Source: Actinomycetaceae bacterium
GTDB lineage: Bacteria > Actinomycetota > Actinomycetes > Actinomycetales > Actinomycetaceae
Direction: 5' to 3'
DNA length: 64,000 nt
NCBI GenBank assembly: GCA_030540715.1
Contig: JAUNVQ010000003.1
Location: 1 to 64,000, forward strand
Part shown: piece by piece, positions 17,200 to 26,537 of the stretch
How the letters are laid out: each line of letters opens with the position of its first letter
Position numbering within the stretch: position 1 is the first letter of the stretch
Translations under genes and position numbers: made by a program
The notes under the pieces: generated by a model
What the model was told of the DNA's origin: nothing
What the model saw: the letters and a program-made list of their open reading frames with translations, nothing else
Databases searched by the model: none

Positions 17200-19866
17200 A
17201 TGGCAAGAAAAAACACGAAATCACAAACGGGTAAACAGTCCAGACCATCTTCAGGTTCTGCACGGTCATCGCGCCCATCATCACCCCAGGAATCATCTGC
17301 ACAGCCTCGTCAGGCAACACTGCGTAAAGACGGTATTGGCTTCCTTTTGATTGCCTGTGCGGTGACCATTGCGCTTTTTGAATGGTTTAATAGCACGGGA
17401 CTTGCGGGTCGTTTCCTTCATCATGTGTGTGCTGGGCTTCTAGGATTTTTCAGTTGGATAGTTCCCCTTATCTTAGTGTGGATTGCTGTGGATCTTTTCC
17501 GCGCTCGAAAAAGTGATCTGCTGGCAATTCACCACTATATTGGTGCTTTCGGTATTCTTGCTGCGCTTACAGGAATCATCCATATCGCTTCGGCAAGTCC
17601 CTCACCTTTCAGAAGTTTTGCCGCCGTAGAGGCCGCAGGAGGGCTTTTAGGGTGGTTCTTTGGTCATCCCATCGCCATTCTATTGTCGCAGGCCGGCGGT
17701 ATTATCGTTCTCATCTTATTGGCAGTGTATTCGTTACTGATTATTTTTCGAACCCCCCTGTGGGATGCCCTGGCCTGGATAGGCGATCTCTTTCGTTATT
17801 TCTTTCCTAAAAACGAGGATGATAATACACAATCTTCTTGTGAAGATGAATCTTCAACAGAACGTATGCCCAGGTGGCGGCGTAATGTGCGTTCTGAGCA
17901 TCTTATCGGTGATGGTTATGATGGTGATGAAGAATACAGAAAAGCGCATGACCGCGAAGAAACTCCCATTATTGAGCTCAATGATGATCGCGGACGCACC
18001 ACCGAAACACTAGTCCTAGATACGGGGACTCTTCCTGATGTATCAACTATGCTTCTTGACCAAGACGAACCCCGAAGTACGCCAGAAAAGAAGCCCCCCA
18101 CCCAGACATCTCAGACACAACGCCCTCCTTCAAAGAAAAATAACCCCAAAAAATCTGTGAGGCCATCCCAGGAACATCCCATGCCTGAAGATTCTCTTCT
18201 TGCTGGCTTTGACCCTGACTTTTCCTACGAACTTCCTGCACAGGAACTACTGGCCTACGGAGCTCCCCACAAGGAACGCTCAGTTGAAAATGACCGTATT
18301 GTTGAGGCCCTTACCAGAGTTCTTGCCGAGTTCAGGGTCGATGCAAAAGTGACAGGATTTACGCGAGGGCCAACTGTTACGCGCTATGAGCTTCATTTAG
18401 GGCCGGGGGTAAAAACAGATAAAATCACTAGCCTTTCCAGTAATATCGCCTATGCTGTAGCCAGTGCAGATGTCCGTATTTTATCTCCTATTCCAGGTAA
18501 ATCGGCAATTGGAATTGAGATTCCTAATGTTGACCGTGAAACTGTTGTACTTGGTGATATTTTGCGTTCTGATGTTGCAACACGTAGCCCGCACCCCATG
18601 ATTGTTGGTGTTGGTAAAGATGTTGAGGGTGGCTACGTCGTGACAAACCTGACCAAAACACCTCATCTTCTTGTTGCCGGTGCAACAGGGTCAGGTAAGT
18701 CATCCTTTATTAACTCAATGATTACCTCGATTATGATGAGGGCAACCCCTCAGCAGGTACGCATGATTTTAGTGGATCCCAAACGTGTGGAACTTACGAT
18801 TTACGAGGGAATTCCCCACCTGATTACACCTATCATTACTTCACCACAAAAGGCGGCCGAGGCATTGGAATGGGTAGTGAAGGAAATGGATGCCCGCTAC
18901 GATGATCTGTCACGTTTTGGGTTTAAACATATTGACGACTTTAATCGTGCGATCGTAACAGGAACAATTGAGGTGCCACCTGGGGTGGAAAAGGTTCCAC
19001 AGCCCTATCCGTATCTGCTGGTTGTTGTTGATGAGCTTGCTGATTTGATGATGGTTGCTCCCCGTGATGTTGAATCCTCAATTCAGCGCATTACCCAGCT
19101 TGCGCGTGCGGCAGGTGTACATCTTGTTCTTGCCACACAAAGACCATCGGTTGATGTGGTAACGGGGCTTATTAAGTCCAATATTCCCTCACGTCTGGCA
19201 TTTGAAACATCATCGGCTGTTGATTCGCGAACTATTTTGGATCAAAATGGGGCCGAAACACTTATTGGCCAAGGTGATGCTTTGTTCCTTCCAGCGGGGG
19301 AAGGCAAGCCTATGCGTGTCCAGGGCGCCTGGGTCAACGAGTCAGAGATCCATGCTGTTGTTACACATGTGAAATCCCAAATGGATCCTGATTATCGTGA
19401 AGATATCGTGGAAGAAAAAGCAGCGCAGCCTAAAGTGGCTGAAGATATTGGCGATGATCTGGATGATTTATTGCAAGCTTGTGAACTTGTGGTGAGTACA
19501 CGCTTTGGGTCAACTTCTATGCTGCAACGTAAACTTCGTATTGGTTTTGCGCGTGCAGGTCGCCTGATGGATTTATTGGAATCACGAGAAATCGTGGGCC
19601 CATCTGTGGGGTCGAAACCACGTGAAGTGTTAGCTCAGCCGGAGGATCTTCCAGGTCTGTTAGCAATGTTGCGTGGTGAACAACCAGAACAGTCACAGGG
19701 TGAGGCAGGAACAAATAACATAGTTGAAACTGATGAAACAACTACAGATATGCCCGATACCACACCTTCAGAGACAGCGACACCGAAGGTTAAGGCACGC
19801 ACCTATCATCCCGACTTAACTGCGGGAATTCCTGAGGCCATAGACTATGGCGACGATGGGGTATAG
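17200..19866 (+). CDS. ftsK: DNA translocase FtsK/SpoIIIE
   Basis: 888 aa. It pumps DNA through the closing septum and helps chromosome dimer resolution. A Ser-rich basic N-terminus (1-44) precedes about four transmembrane segments (about 46-64, 79-100, 115-132, 158-184). A charged Pro/Ser/Asp linker runs to about residue 340. The RecA-like motor has Walker A GATGSGKS (494-501) and Walker B LLVVVDELAD. The C-terminal winged-helix gamma domain is around residues 770-815 (STSMLQRKLRIGFARAGRLMDLLE), followed by an acidic Thr-rich tail. Length is usual for actinobacteria. It stands 75 nt after the kinase gene and 65 nt before pgsA on the same strand. Confidence 0.95.
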   Translation: MARKNTKSQTGKQSRPSSGSARSSRPSSPQESSAQPRQATLRKDGIGFLLIACAVTIALFEWFNSTGLAGRFLHHVCAGLLGFFSWIVPLILVWIAVDLFRARKSDLLAIHHYIGAFGILAALTGIIHIASASPSPFRSFAAVEAAGGLLGWFFGHPIAILLSQAGGIIVLILLAVYSLLIIFRTPLWDALAWIGDLFRYFFPKNEDDNTQSSCEDESSTERMPRWRRNVRSEHLIGDGYDGDEEYRKAHDREETPIIELNDDRGRTTETLVLDTGTLPDVSTMLLDQDEPRSTPEKKPPTQTSQTQRPPSKKNNPKKSVRPSQEHPMPEDSLLAGFDPDFSYELPAQELLAYGAPHKERSVENDRIVEALTRVLAEFRVDAKVTGFTRGPTVTRYELHLGPGVKTDKITSLSSNIAYAVASADVRILSPIPGKSAIGIEIPNVDRETVVLGDILRSDVATRSPHPMIVGVGKDVEGGYVVTNLTKTPHLLVAGATGSGKSSFINSMITSIMMRATPQQVRMILVDPKRVELTIYEGIPHLITPIITSPQKAAEALEWVVKEMDARYDDLSRFGFKHIDDFNRAIVTGTIEVPPGVEKVPQPYPYLLVVVDELADLMMVAPRDVESSIQRITQLARAAGVHLVLATQRPSVDVVTGLIKSNIPSRLAFETSSAVDSRTILDQNGAETLIGQGDALFLPAGEGKPMRVQGAWVNESEIHAVVTHVKSQMDPDYREDIVEEKAAQPKVAEDIGDDLDDLLQACELVVSTRFGSTSMLQRKLRIGFARAGRLMDLLESREIVGPSVGSKPREVLAQPEDLPGLLAMLRGEQPEQSQGEAGTNNIVETDETTTDMPDTTPSETATPKVKARTYHPDLTAGIPEAIDYGDDGV

Positions 19867-19931
19867 TATCTTTATGCCACCACCATTCGAACAAAATTCG
19901 CTAAGGTAGGCGACTTCGGGTTAGTGTAAAA

Positions 19932-21749
19932 GTGATGAGTGAAAGCACAGAGAAATCAATGAACAGCACCGATAACGACTCAGTATTATCGCAGACTGAA
20001 ACGGTTGAAGAACCCCCCGTCGCACATGAAGACCACGATGGTGATACGACACAAGAAAAAGCAGCTTTTAAGCAGATGAACCTGCCCAATATATTGACAA
20101 TCGCACGTATTATTATGGTGCCGATTCTTATTGTGATGATGCTGCGCGATGAACATTGGGCGGCGTGGACAGCTTTGATTATTTTTTGTGTGGCCGCCTA
20201 TACCGATCAGGTGGATGGAAAACTGGCTCGCAAGAATAATCAGGTGACAACATTTGGAAAGATAGCCGACCCGATTGCCGATAAACTACTGGTGCTGGGG
20301 TCGTTTATTACCCTATCTCTTTCCGCTGTTGAGTATCCCTACTGGTGGTTTACCAGTGTTGTCATTTTACGAGAAATAGCAGTGACTGGCCTGCGGATGG
20401 TGTTGCTGCGAAAGTCCATTGTGGTGCCAGCATCTAAGGGTGGTAAATTAAAAACCGCGCTGCAGATGCTACTTATTTTTATGATATTGCTGATTCAGGT
20501 GCTTTACCCCTATGTAGGGCTGGGAACATTTTTCTATGTATACCAAAAGCTGATGGAAATTGTGTTGATTCCTGCTTTTGTTGTTACTGTTTTGACTGGT
20601 CTTCAATACTTTTTGGATGCCTATGATAACGCTCAAGATAAAAAAGAGCAGTCGGTTAACAACGATGAACAAGACAGTGAGCACTTTGACCGTTTTGACG
20701 ATGTCGCTGCTTTGACCGAAGAGGAGATAGCTGGCGCTGAAGCCGAAGCTGCTGCAGCCGAACGTGAGTTACAGGCTGCGATAGAAGAACTGAAGTGCTT
20801 AGAACAAAGTGAAGAAGAAAAGGAACAGACCGCACAATCTCAGGAACTAGAAGCCGAAGAAGATATAGCTCCTGAAGAAAGTGGCGATGCTAAGGATGGC
20901 TTTGGTACAAAAGGTGATGCCCTAGGCACGACTGATGATGATGGACAAAGCATGGCTGAAGGAGCTCATCTTTTTGAAGGCTCTGAGGCTGCCGAGGGGG
21001 ATTCTACCGGTGAAAACGAAGGAGTTGACACTTCTGCGAACAACGAGTCGTCTATTGCACACAGCGAAGTCCAGCAACAAGAACATGACACTAATGAAAC
21101 AGGTGACTACAAAGCTGGCGACGTTAAGGAAACCATCATGGAAGCATCTGAAAACACTGAGGAGTCACACACTGAGGAAACCGACACCGACAAAACAGTA
21201 AAAAATAATTCTGATGAACTTGTTGCCCAGGATGCCCGTGATAACGTTACCGATGTATGTGAAGAAGCTCAGATAGATAATTACACGGGTAGCAGTACGG
21301 ATAGTATTACTAACACCTCGTCACAGGACGACTTGCAAGATCCAGATACAGATGCGACTGCATACCAAGAAGACGAACCGCAGATAATGCAGGATGATTC
21401 TACCGACGAAGAAGTGACACCGCGTATCGACCCGATCAATAAAGATGAAGTCAAAGCTAAACTTGCAGCTGTTCTTCAACGAAAAACTGCTGCCAGGCGT
21501 AAGAAAAAGATAGCGAATTCTGCGAGTAATCAGACAACACATGCTGAAAAAGAAACGCCACAAACAGCAAACATATCTGAAGAGAAAAAAGAAGAATTAT
21601 CTGAAGATACATCACGTGTACCTGTCAACAGAAAAAGCAGACGCCAACGTCGACGCAAAGAAATGCCTCATAGCAGGCGTTTGGAACATCGTATTGGGCA
21701 ACGCCCTCGTGAAATAAACTCAGAATCCACTCACTCTCAAGAAAAATGA
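19932..21749 (+). CDS. pgsA: CDP-diacylglycerol-glycerol-3-phosphate 3-phosphatidyltransferase with giant acidic tail
   Basis: 605 aa, against 180-230 for a normal PgsA. The enzyme makes phosphatidylglycerol-phosphate in the membrane. The CDP-alcohol phosphotransferase signature is complete: D92, D95-G96, A99-R100, G109, D113, D117. Hydrophobic helices fill about residues 52-229. An N-terminal extension of about 45 residues is Glu/Asp/Thr-rich. After residue 235 comes a tail of about 370 residues, very rich in Glu, Asp, Ser, Thr and Ala, with no domain recognised. It turns strongly basic near the end ([11 protein letters not shown]). Base composition changes little across the junction. GTG 19932 or ATG 19935 could start it. 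PgsA supplies the lipid that LysX upstream can lysinylate. Confidence 0.9.
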   Translation: MMSESTEKSMNSTDNDSVLSQTETVEEPPVAHEDHDGDTTQEKAAFKQMNLPNILTIARIIMVPILIVMMLRDEHWAAWTALIIFCVAAYTDQVDGKLARKNNQVTTFGKIADPIADKLLVLGSFITLSLSAVEYPYWWFTSVVILREIAVTGLRMVLLRKSIVVPASKGGKLKTALQMLLIFMILLIQVLYPYVGLGTFFYVYQKLMEIVLIPAFVVTVLTGLQYFLDAYDNAQDKKEQSVNNDEQDSEHFDRFDDVAALTEEEIAGAEAEAAAAERELQAAIEELKCLEQSEEEKEQTAQSQELEAEEDIAPEESGDAKDGFGTKGDALGTTDDDGQSMAEGAHLFEGSEAAEGDSTGENEGVDTSANNESSIAHSEVQQQEHDTNETGDYKAGDVKETIMEASENTEESHTEETDTDKTVKNNSDELVAQDARDNVTDVCEEAQIDNYTGSSTDSITNTSSQDDLQDPDTDATAYQEDEPQIMQDDSTDEEVTPRIDPINKDEVKAKLAAVLQRKTAARRKKKIANSASNQTTHAEKETPQTANISEEKKEELSEDTSRVPVNRKSRRQRRRKEMPHSRRLEHRIGQRPREINSESTHSQEK

Positions 21750-21903
21750 GGCCCATCTTACAATTCATTCGACCAAAAACGGGAATGCAAACACACTGAA
21801 AGATGTTGATACAAGTATGAAGACAATTAATGCACACAATGCTGGACGAGGACATAAGGATCGCGTGACCGGACCGATAGCACGTCACCCGGGGGTCATT
21901 ACT

Positions 21904-22278
21904 ATGCGCTACAATACAAGAATGAACTTAACGAAAGCGCCGCAAATTCCCGTGCAACCAGCACCAGTTCTTCGTGAAGAACTGGGCGAGGTATTGCGCG
22001 CTGTCAGGCGGCGCCAAGGCCGAACGCTAAGAGAAGTTTCGGCAAAAGCACAGGTATCATTGGGATATCTCTCTGAAGTTGAACGTGGACAAAAAGAAGC
22101 ATCATCAGAATTACTTGCAGCAATTTGCAAAGCTCTTGGGATTCCGATGGCGTTGCTGCTGCGCGAAGTGAGTGAGCGTATTGCTATTGCTGAAGGGATC
22201 CATGTTCCTGATACTGTGCCAGATGAACTGGTCAAACGCCACTCAATACAAAATACCGCATTAGTGGCGTCAGAATAG
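21904..22278 (+). CDS. clgR: XRE-family helix-turn-helix regulator, ClgR-like
   Basis: About 124 aa from the ATG at 21904; ATGs at 21817 and 21922 are possible alternatives and no ribosome site decides. The helix-turn-helix reads [36 protein letters not shown] in conserved pieces, the typical '[10 protein letters not shown]' recognition helix of ClgR/PopR regulators. Its position between pgsA and recA is the standard place of clgR in actinobacteria. Characterised ClgR activates clp protease and other stress genes and is itself unstable. That role is inferred from family and position. A terminator closes the unit 23 nt after the stop. Confidence 0.85.
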   Translation: MRYNTRMNLTKAPQIPVQPAPVLREELGEVLRAVRRRQGRTLREVSAKAQVSLGYLSEVERGQKEASSELLAAICKALGIPMALLLREVSERIAIAEGIHVPDTVPDELVKRHSIQNTALVASE

Positions 22279-22300
22279 TTACCTGACATCAGACGAACAA

Positions 22301-22344
22301 AAAAGCCATTTCCTTTTATTGTGAAGGAGATGGCTTTTATTGTT
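22301..22344 (+). terminator. Terminator after clgR
   Basis: AAAAGCCATTTCCTT pairs with AAGGAGATGGCTTTT across a short TTATTGTG-type loop with one bulge, followed by ATTGTT. It separates clgR from the SOS-controlled recA promoter. Confidence 0.85.
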
Positions 22345-22526
22345 AGTGTGATTCATGTATCAAGGGGTGGATAAAAGATAACTGACCAAATCCTGGGTAA
22401 GTACAATCAACTTTTCCTTTCTTGATGCTGGAAAACCCAAGACAAACATGTTTGTTGCGCTGTGAGTTATCATATGAAAATCTGCAGGAAAGAGGATGAT
22501 TTATTCCCGCGACACGCACTGTGCAA

Positions 22527-22555
22527 TTGATTCGAACAAGTGTTCGGTGTAAAGT
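22527..22555 (+). promoter_or_regulatory. recA promoter with LexA (SOS) box in the spacer
   Basis: TTGATT (22527-22532) and TAAAGT (22550-22555) are separated by exactly 17 nt. The first 14 spacer bases (22533-22546) are CGAACAAGTGTTCG, a full match to the actinobacterial/Gram-positive SOS box CGAAC-N4-GTTCG. LexA bound there would cover the promoter. The leader to recA would be about 150 nt. Confidence 0.88.
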
Positions 22556-22709
22556 GTCCACAGTTGCCAAATAAATTGTGCAGTTGAACAAAGCTGTGAG
22601 TTTATTTTCTGCGGTTGTGGTCGGCCGTAGACTCAACTCGTAGCCTCGGTGAGGGGCTGTCGAAGCAGACCAGGACTTATTCGATACAACCTAAAAAGGG
22701 GAAAACACC

Positions 22710-23813
22710 ATGGTAGCACCAGTAAAAGCATCGCAGCGTCAGCAGGCGTTAGATTCCGCAATTTCTCAGATTGATAAACAATTTGGAAAGGGATCGGTGA
22801 TGCGTCTAGGTGAACGAACCTATACGCCTATTCAGGCCATTCCAACAGGTTCAATCGCGTTGGATGTAGCGCTGGGAGTAGGCGGGCTACCCAGAGGTCG
22901 TATTATTGAAATTTACGGTCCTGAATCTTCCGGTAAAACAACCGTTGCTCTTCATGCCGTAGCATCGGCACAAAAAGCCGGAGGAAACGCCGCTTTTATT
23001 GATGCTGAACATGCTCTGGACCCCGAGTATGCTCAACGTCTGGGTGTCAATACTGATGATCTCTTGGTGGCGCAACCAGATACAGGTGAACAGGCGCTAG
23101 AGATAACCGATATGCTTGTTCGTTCTGGCGGTATTGACATTATTGTTATTGACTCTGTTGCTGCACTTGTGCCAAAAGCTGAAATTGAGGGGGAAATGGG
23201 GGACTCCCATGTAGGTTTACAGGCACGCCTGATGTCTCAAGCTCTCCGTAAAATTACGGGTGCACTTTCTGCAACAGGAACAACAGCGATATTTATTAAC
23301 CAGCTACGTGAAAAAATTGGAGTCTTTTTCGGTTCTCCAGAAACAACAACTGGCGGTAAGGCACTCAAGTTTTATTCATCGGTTCGTCTAGATGTACGCC
23401 GTATAGAAACCCTCAAAGAGGCTGGAGTTCCCGTAGGTAACCATACACGTGTGAAAATAGTGAAAAACAAAGTAGCACCACCCTTCAAACAAGCAGAATT
23501 CGACATTATGTACGGGCAGGGAATTTCACGTGAAGGTTCCATTATTGATATGGGAGTTGATCTTAAACTAATTCGCAAGGCAGGCGCGTGGTACACCTAT
23601 GGTCAAGATCAACTAGGGCAAGGTAAAGAGAACGTTCGAACCTTTTTGAAAGACAATCCTGCCCTTGCTGATGAACTTGAAGCAAAAATTCTTGCTGAAG
23701 TTGGCATAGTTGGGCCGGATAACTCTGAAGAATCTGGGGGCGAAAAGTCTCAAGAAAGCGGTACAAATAAAACACGTGGTGCCGACGCAAAGAAGAAAGC
23801 TACCGCAAAATAA
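22710..23813 (+). CDS. recA: Recombinase RecA
   Basis: 367 aa. It forms filaments on single-stranded DNA, drives strand exchange, and acts as coprotease for LexA cleavage (lexA at 36.9 kb). Walker A is GPESSGKT (residues 70-77). Other signatures are the catalytic Glu region [10 protein letters not shown], Walker [14 protein letters not shown], loop L1 ([10 protein letters not shown]) and loop L2 ([22 protein letters not shown]). The tail after residue 330 is Glu/Lys/Ser-rich, as usual. No intein. It lies 155 nt downstream of an SOS-type promoter and is followed directly by recX. The ribosome site is AAAAGGGGAAAA before the ATG. Confidence 0.98.
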   Translation: MVAPVKASQRQQALDSAISQIDKQFGKGSVMRLGERTYTPIQAIPTGSIALDVALGVGGLPRGRIIEIYGPESSGKTTVALHAVASAQKAGGNAAFIDAEHALDPEYAQRLGVNTDDLLVAQPDTGEQALEITDMLVRSGGIDIIVIDSVAALVPKAEIEGEMGDSHVGLQARLMSQALRKITGALSATGTTAIFINQLREKIGVFFGSPETTTGGKALKFYSSVRLDVRRIETLKEAGVPVGNHTRVKIVKNKVAPPFKQAEFDIMYGQGISREGSIIDMGVDLKLIRKAGAWYTYGQDQLGQGKENVRTFLKDNPALADELEAKILAEVGIVGPDNSEESGGEKSQESGTNKTRGADAKKKATAK

Positions 23814-24425
23814 ATGGTGCGATACTTCGACCCCGAAAAAGACTCATCACGTGGCGCGTGCACACTATCATATTCCCAGCAGAAGCAGCGACGTAAAAAA
23901 CGCCAAGAAATAGCTGAAAGAGCACGTGTACAACGAGCTGAGCTTAGTTATGAAGATGCTTTTGAAAAGGCAAAACAAGATGCTTTTACTATCTTGGATT
24001 ATATGGCGCGATCACGCAAAGATCTGATTGAGCGGCTGGCTAAAAAAGGGTATCAACCTGATGTGTGTGCTGATGTGGCCACACGATGTGAAGAGCTAGG
24101 CGTTATCAACGATCGTGAGTTAGCATACTCGCTATTGCGTGACCGTTTTGAACGTAAAGGAGTCGTTGGAAAGGCTCTTTACCAAGAGCTTTTTCGAAAA
24201 GGGATACCCCATGCCATAGCACAAGAAATAGTGCACACAATAGACAGTGATGCGGTGGCTACGCGCTGCGACGAACTTGTTGCAAAGCGCGCCCGCGCAC
24301 TTCCAGAGGGGCTAAGTGACGATAAAATCAGGCAGCGTTTAACCGCATTCCTTATGCGTAAAGGTTACAGCTTTGACCAGATTAACCACAGTATTTCTTC
24401 TTATTTTCATTCGTATAACGATTAG
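23814..24425 (+). CDS. recX: Regulatory protein RecX
   Basis: 203 aa. The ATG follows the recA stop with no gap, so translation is probably coupled to recA. RecX binds RecA filaments and damps recombinase and coprotease activity. Family pattern: AFTILDYMARSRKDLIERLAKKGY, then the three-helix repeats (NDRELAYSLLRDRFERKGVVGKALYQELFRKGI and the last repeat ending IRQRLTAFLMRKGYSFD, cited here by their ends). A basic N-terminal stretch of about 45 residues precedes the domain. It is expected to be SOS-induced with recA. Confidence 0.93.
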   Translation: MVRYFDPEKDSSRGACTLSYSQQKQRRKKRQEIAERARVQRAELSYEDAFEKAKQDAFTILDYMARSRKDLIERLAKKGYQPDVCADVATRCEELGVINDRELAYSLLRDRFERKGVVGKALYQELFRKGIPHAIAQEIVHTIDSDAVATRCDELVAKRARALPEGLSDDKIRQRLTAFLMRKGYSFDQINHSISSYFHSYND

Positions 24426-24434
24426 GATAGAACT

Positions 24435-24950
24435 ATGGTGACTGAAGTGAATGTGAATCAAAATGACCACTTAGAAGCGATGGCTCACGCTGTGCTTGAA
24501 CACTGCGAACAACGAGGATGGACATTAGCAACGGCCGAATCGTTAACGGCTGGGATGCTGTGTGCACGGCTCTGCGATATTCCGGGAGCCTCCCAAGTGG
24601 TACGTGGAGGTGTTATCGCCTATGCAACCGATGTGAAACAAGATGTTTTGAGTGTTGATAAGCGCCGGCTAGCAGATATGGGGCCAGTTGACCAGCTTGT
24701 AAGCGAGCAAATGGCAGAGGGGGCTTGTCGCGTCATGCGTACTGATGTTGGTGTTTCAACAACGGGAGTTGCTGGCCCTGAACCTCAGGCAGGCCACGCT
24801 GTCGGTGAAGTCCATATTGCAGTAGTGACACCACAGGGTAGTGCGCACCGCAAACTTGAGCTTTCGGGGAACCGCCAATCAATTCGGCATCAAACAGTTG
24901 ACGCAGCCCTAGCTATGCTGTTGCGGGTACTGACTGATTCAACGCCTTAA
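24435..24950 (+). CDS. pncC: CinA C-terminal domain protein, nicotinamide-nucleotide amidase type
   Basis: 171 aa. It is only the C-terminal (PncC) domain of CinA, with no N-terminal molybdopterin-binding-like half. Signatures: ATAESLTAGMLCARLCDIPGAS (read as the conserved 'AESxTGG'-like start with Ser and Thr), GGVIAYATDVKQDVL, and STTGVAGPEPQAGHAVGEVHIAV. Characterised relatives deamidate NMN to nicotinate mononucleotide in NAD recycling. It lies 9 nt after recX and ends the recA run. In other actinobacteria cinA often precedes clgR; here it is moved to after recX. A weak GATGCG/CGCATC hairpin (24982-24999) follows but lacks a U-tract. Confidence 0.9.
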   Translation: MVTEVNVNQNDHLEAMAHAVLEHCEQRGWTLATAESLTAGMLCARLCDIPGASQVVRGGVIAYATDVKQDVLSVDKRRLADMGPVDQLVSEQMAEGACRVMRTDVGVSTTGVAGPEPQAGHAVGEVHIAVVTPQGSAHRKLELSGNRQSIRHQTVDAALAMLLRVLTDSTP

Positions 24951-25052
24951 CTGCCGTTGCTTGAAGTGATAGTATCTGGCGGATGCGAAGGGCCGCATCA
25001 AAGCTTACGCACTGCTTAGCCGTGAAATCAGACTGCCTGTAGTAAAAGATAT

Positions 25053-26342
25053 TTATGTTTGGCAAGTACGGGGATCGTACAGGGCGTGAAGAAATAACCC
25101 GGATACCAGTTTTGGTTCAAACCATGTTGACTTCGGTGGCATGATCTTCCCCTCATCCGCAATTGCCATGATTTCGTTTATACTTACGGGATACATCGAA
25201 AAGGCTACACCATCGCCTTGACGGTCCACCTCATCAGCTAAATACTGAAGACCGCGAACTCCGCCAACACAGCGAATACGTGAATCTGTGCGAGGATCGC
25301 CGACACGAAGAAGAGGCGTTAGTATTTTGTTTTGCAAAATTGACACATCTAGACGTTCCTGAGTAGTCATATTCTTATCATCAAGATGAGCCAGTACTTC
25401 ATACCACTTACCATCAAGATACATGCCAAAACTATGTGGTTTTTTGGGAGCAAAAACGCGTGTAGAAGGATCGGTTATTGCCGAAGAAACTTCAAAGCCA
25501 GCCTCCTTAATCATGCTGATAAAATCTGAAGGAGTCAAAGAGTTCAGATCTGAAATAATACGGTTATAATCCATAATCTTTAGGTTATGGTCAGCAAAAA
25601 TAACGGCCATCATGTAGTGATATTCAGGATCATCTCCTGGAGTTGTCCCCGCAGATGCCTTTCTTTTTTCACATACTGCAGCGGTGGAGGCAGAACGATG
25701 ATGTCCATCAGCAATATAGAGTGAATCTACCTGCTGAAATGCTCTGCGAAGGCAAGCAATCGTGTCAGGATCGTCAATACGCCACAGCTGGTGTCTTACC
25801 TGCAAGGCATCACTGAGTTCAACATCATCATCAGGTTCGTAGGTTGTTGTCCACTGTTCAATAATCTTGTCGATCTTTTCATGAGCCCGATACGTTAAAA
25901 AAATTGGTTCAGTTGAGGTGTCACAGGCGTCAAAATGGCAAATCCTATCTTCCTCTTTTGCTTTCAGAGTTAATTCGTGGCGTTTAATTTCACCATTATT
26001 GTATTCATCAACACTGACGCATCCCACTACACCAGTTTGGGTATGACCATCCATGATTTGGCGGTAAATATAAAGGCTATCGTTAGTATCAAACTGCAAT
26101 GCGCCCTCTGAAATAAAACTGTGAAGCTGCTCAGCCCCAGCCCTGTACACGCGGGGATCGTGCTCGTCAATATCGTCAGGTAAAAATGCATCTGCACGAA
26201 TAACCCGCAAAAATGAATACGGGTTATCAACAGCCATCTGAGCTGCTTCAGCTCGTGACATCACATCGTAAGGCAAGCAGGCCATACGTTGAGAAAGTGA
26301 TGGGAGTGGACGGATTGCACGAAAAGGGCGAACAGTGCTCAC
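25053..26342 (-). CDS. DUF1015 family protein
   Basis: 429 aa, GTG start at 26342. It has the family's N-terminal block RPFRAIRPLPS followed by CLPYDVMSRAEA, the SFLRVIRAD segment, and the central YIADGHHRSASTA motif with its His pair. DUF1015 proteins are widespread and soluble; some have been linked to phosphoserine or serine metabolism, but no activity can be read from this sequence. serA is in the same window at 39 kb, though not adjacent. It faces cinA tail to tail and is divergent from miaB, with 195 nt between. Function unassigned. Confidence 0.88.
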   Translation of the reverse strand: MSTVRPFRAIRPLPSLSQRMACLPYDVMSRAEAAQMAVDNPYSFLRVIRADAFLPDDIDEHDPRVYRAGAEQLHSFISEGALQFDTNDSLYIYRQIMDGHTQTGVVGCVSVDEYNNGEIKRHELTLKAKEEDRICHFDACDTSTEPIFLTYRAHEKIDKIIEQWTTTYEPDDDVELSDALQVRHQLWRIDDPDTIACLRRAFQQVDSLYIADGHHRSASTAAVCEKRKASAGTTPGDDPEYHYMMAVIFADHNLKIMDYNRIISDLNSLTPSDFISMIKEAGFEVSSAITDPSTRVFAPKKPHSFGMYLDGKWYEVLAHLDDKNMTTQERLDVSILQNKILTPLLRVGDPRTDSRIRCVGGVRGLQYLADEVDRQGDGVAFSMYPVSINEIMAIADEGKIMPPKSTWFEPKLVSGLFLHALYDPRTCQT

Positions 26343-26500
26343 AGCGGTTAGCCTTTCAGTAGTGAAAATGACATATAGGATATTCCTCTTTTAACCTACA
26401 CGCTTTTTACTGTACTGGCTAACCTTTGTCATCAAACGAGCCACACTTCGCACAGCATTGAGCTGCGGTGGTGTAACGTCTCACTAATGCCCGTTTCACT

Positions 26501-26530
26501 TTGAAAAAGAGTATCCAGCGGACATAGAAT
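26501..26530 (+). promoter_or_regulatory. miaB promoter giving a near-leaderless transcript
   Basis: TTGAAA (26501-26506), an 18-nt spacer and TAGAAT (26525-26530, five of six to consensus). A start 7 nt downstream falls at 26537-26538, at or one base before the ATG of miaB (26538). No Shine-Dalgarno is visible there. Confidence 0.65.
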
Positions 26531-26537
26531 TGGCTAA

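Noticed and set aside
22343-22636. 97-codon minus-strand frame upstream of recA
   Set aside because: It covers the clgR terminator and the recA promoter with its SOS box and shows no domain features.
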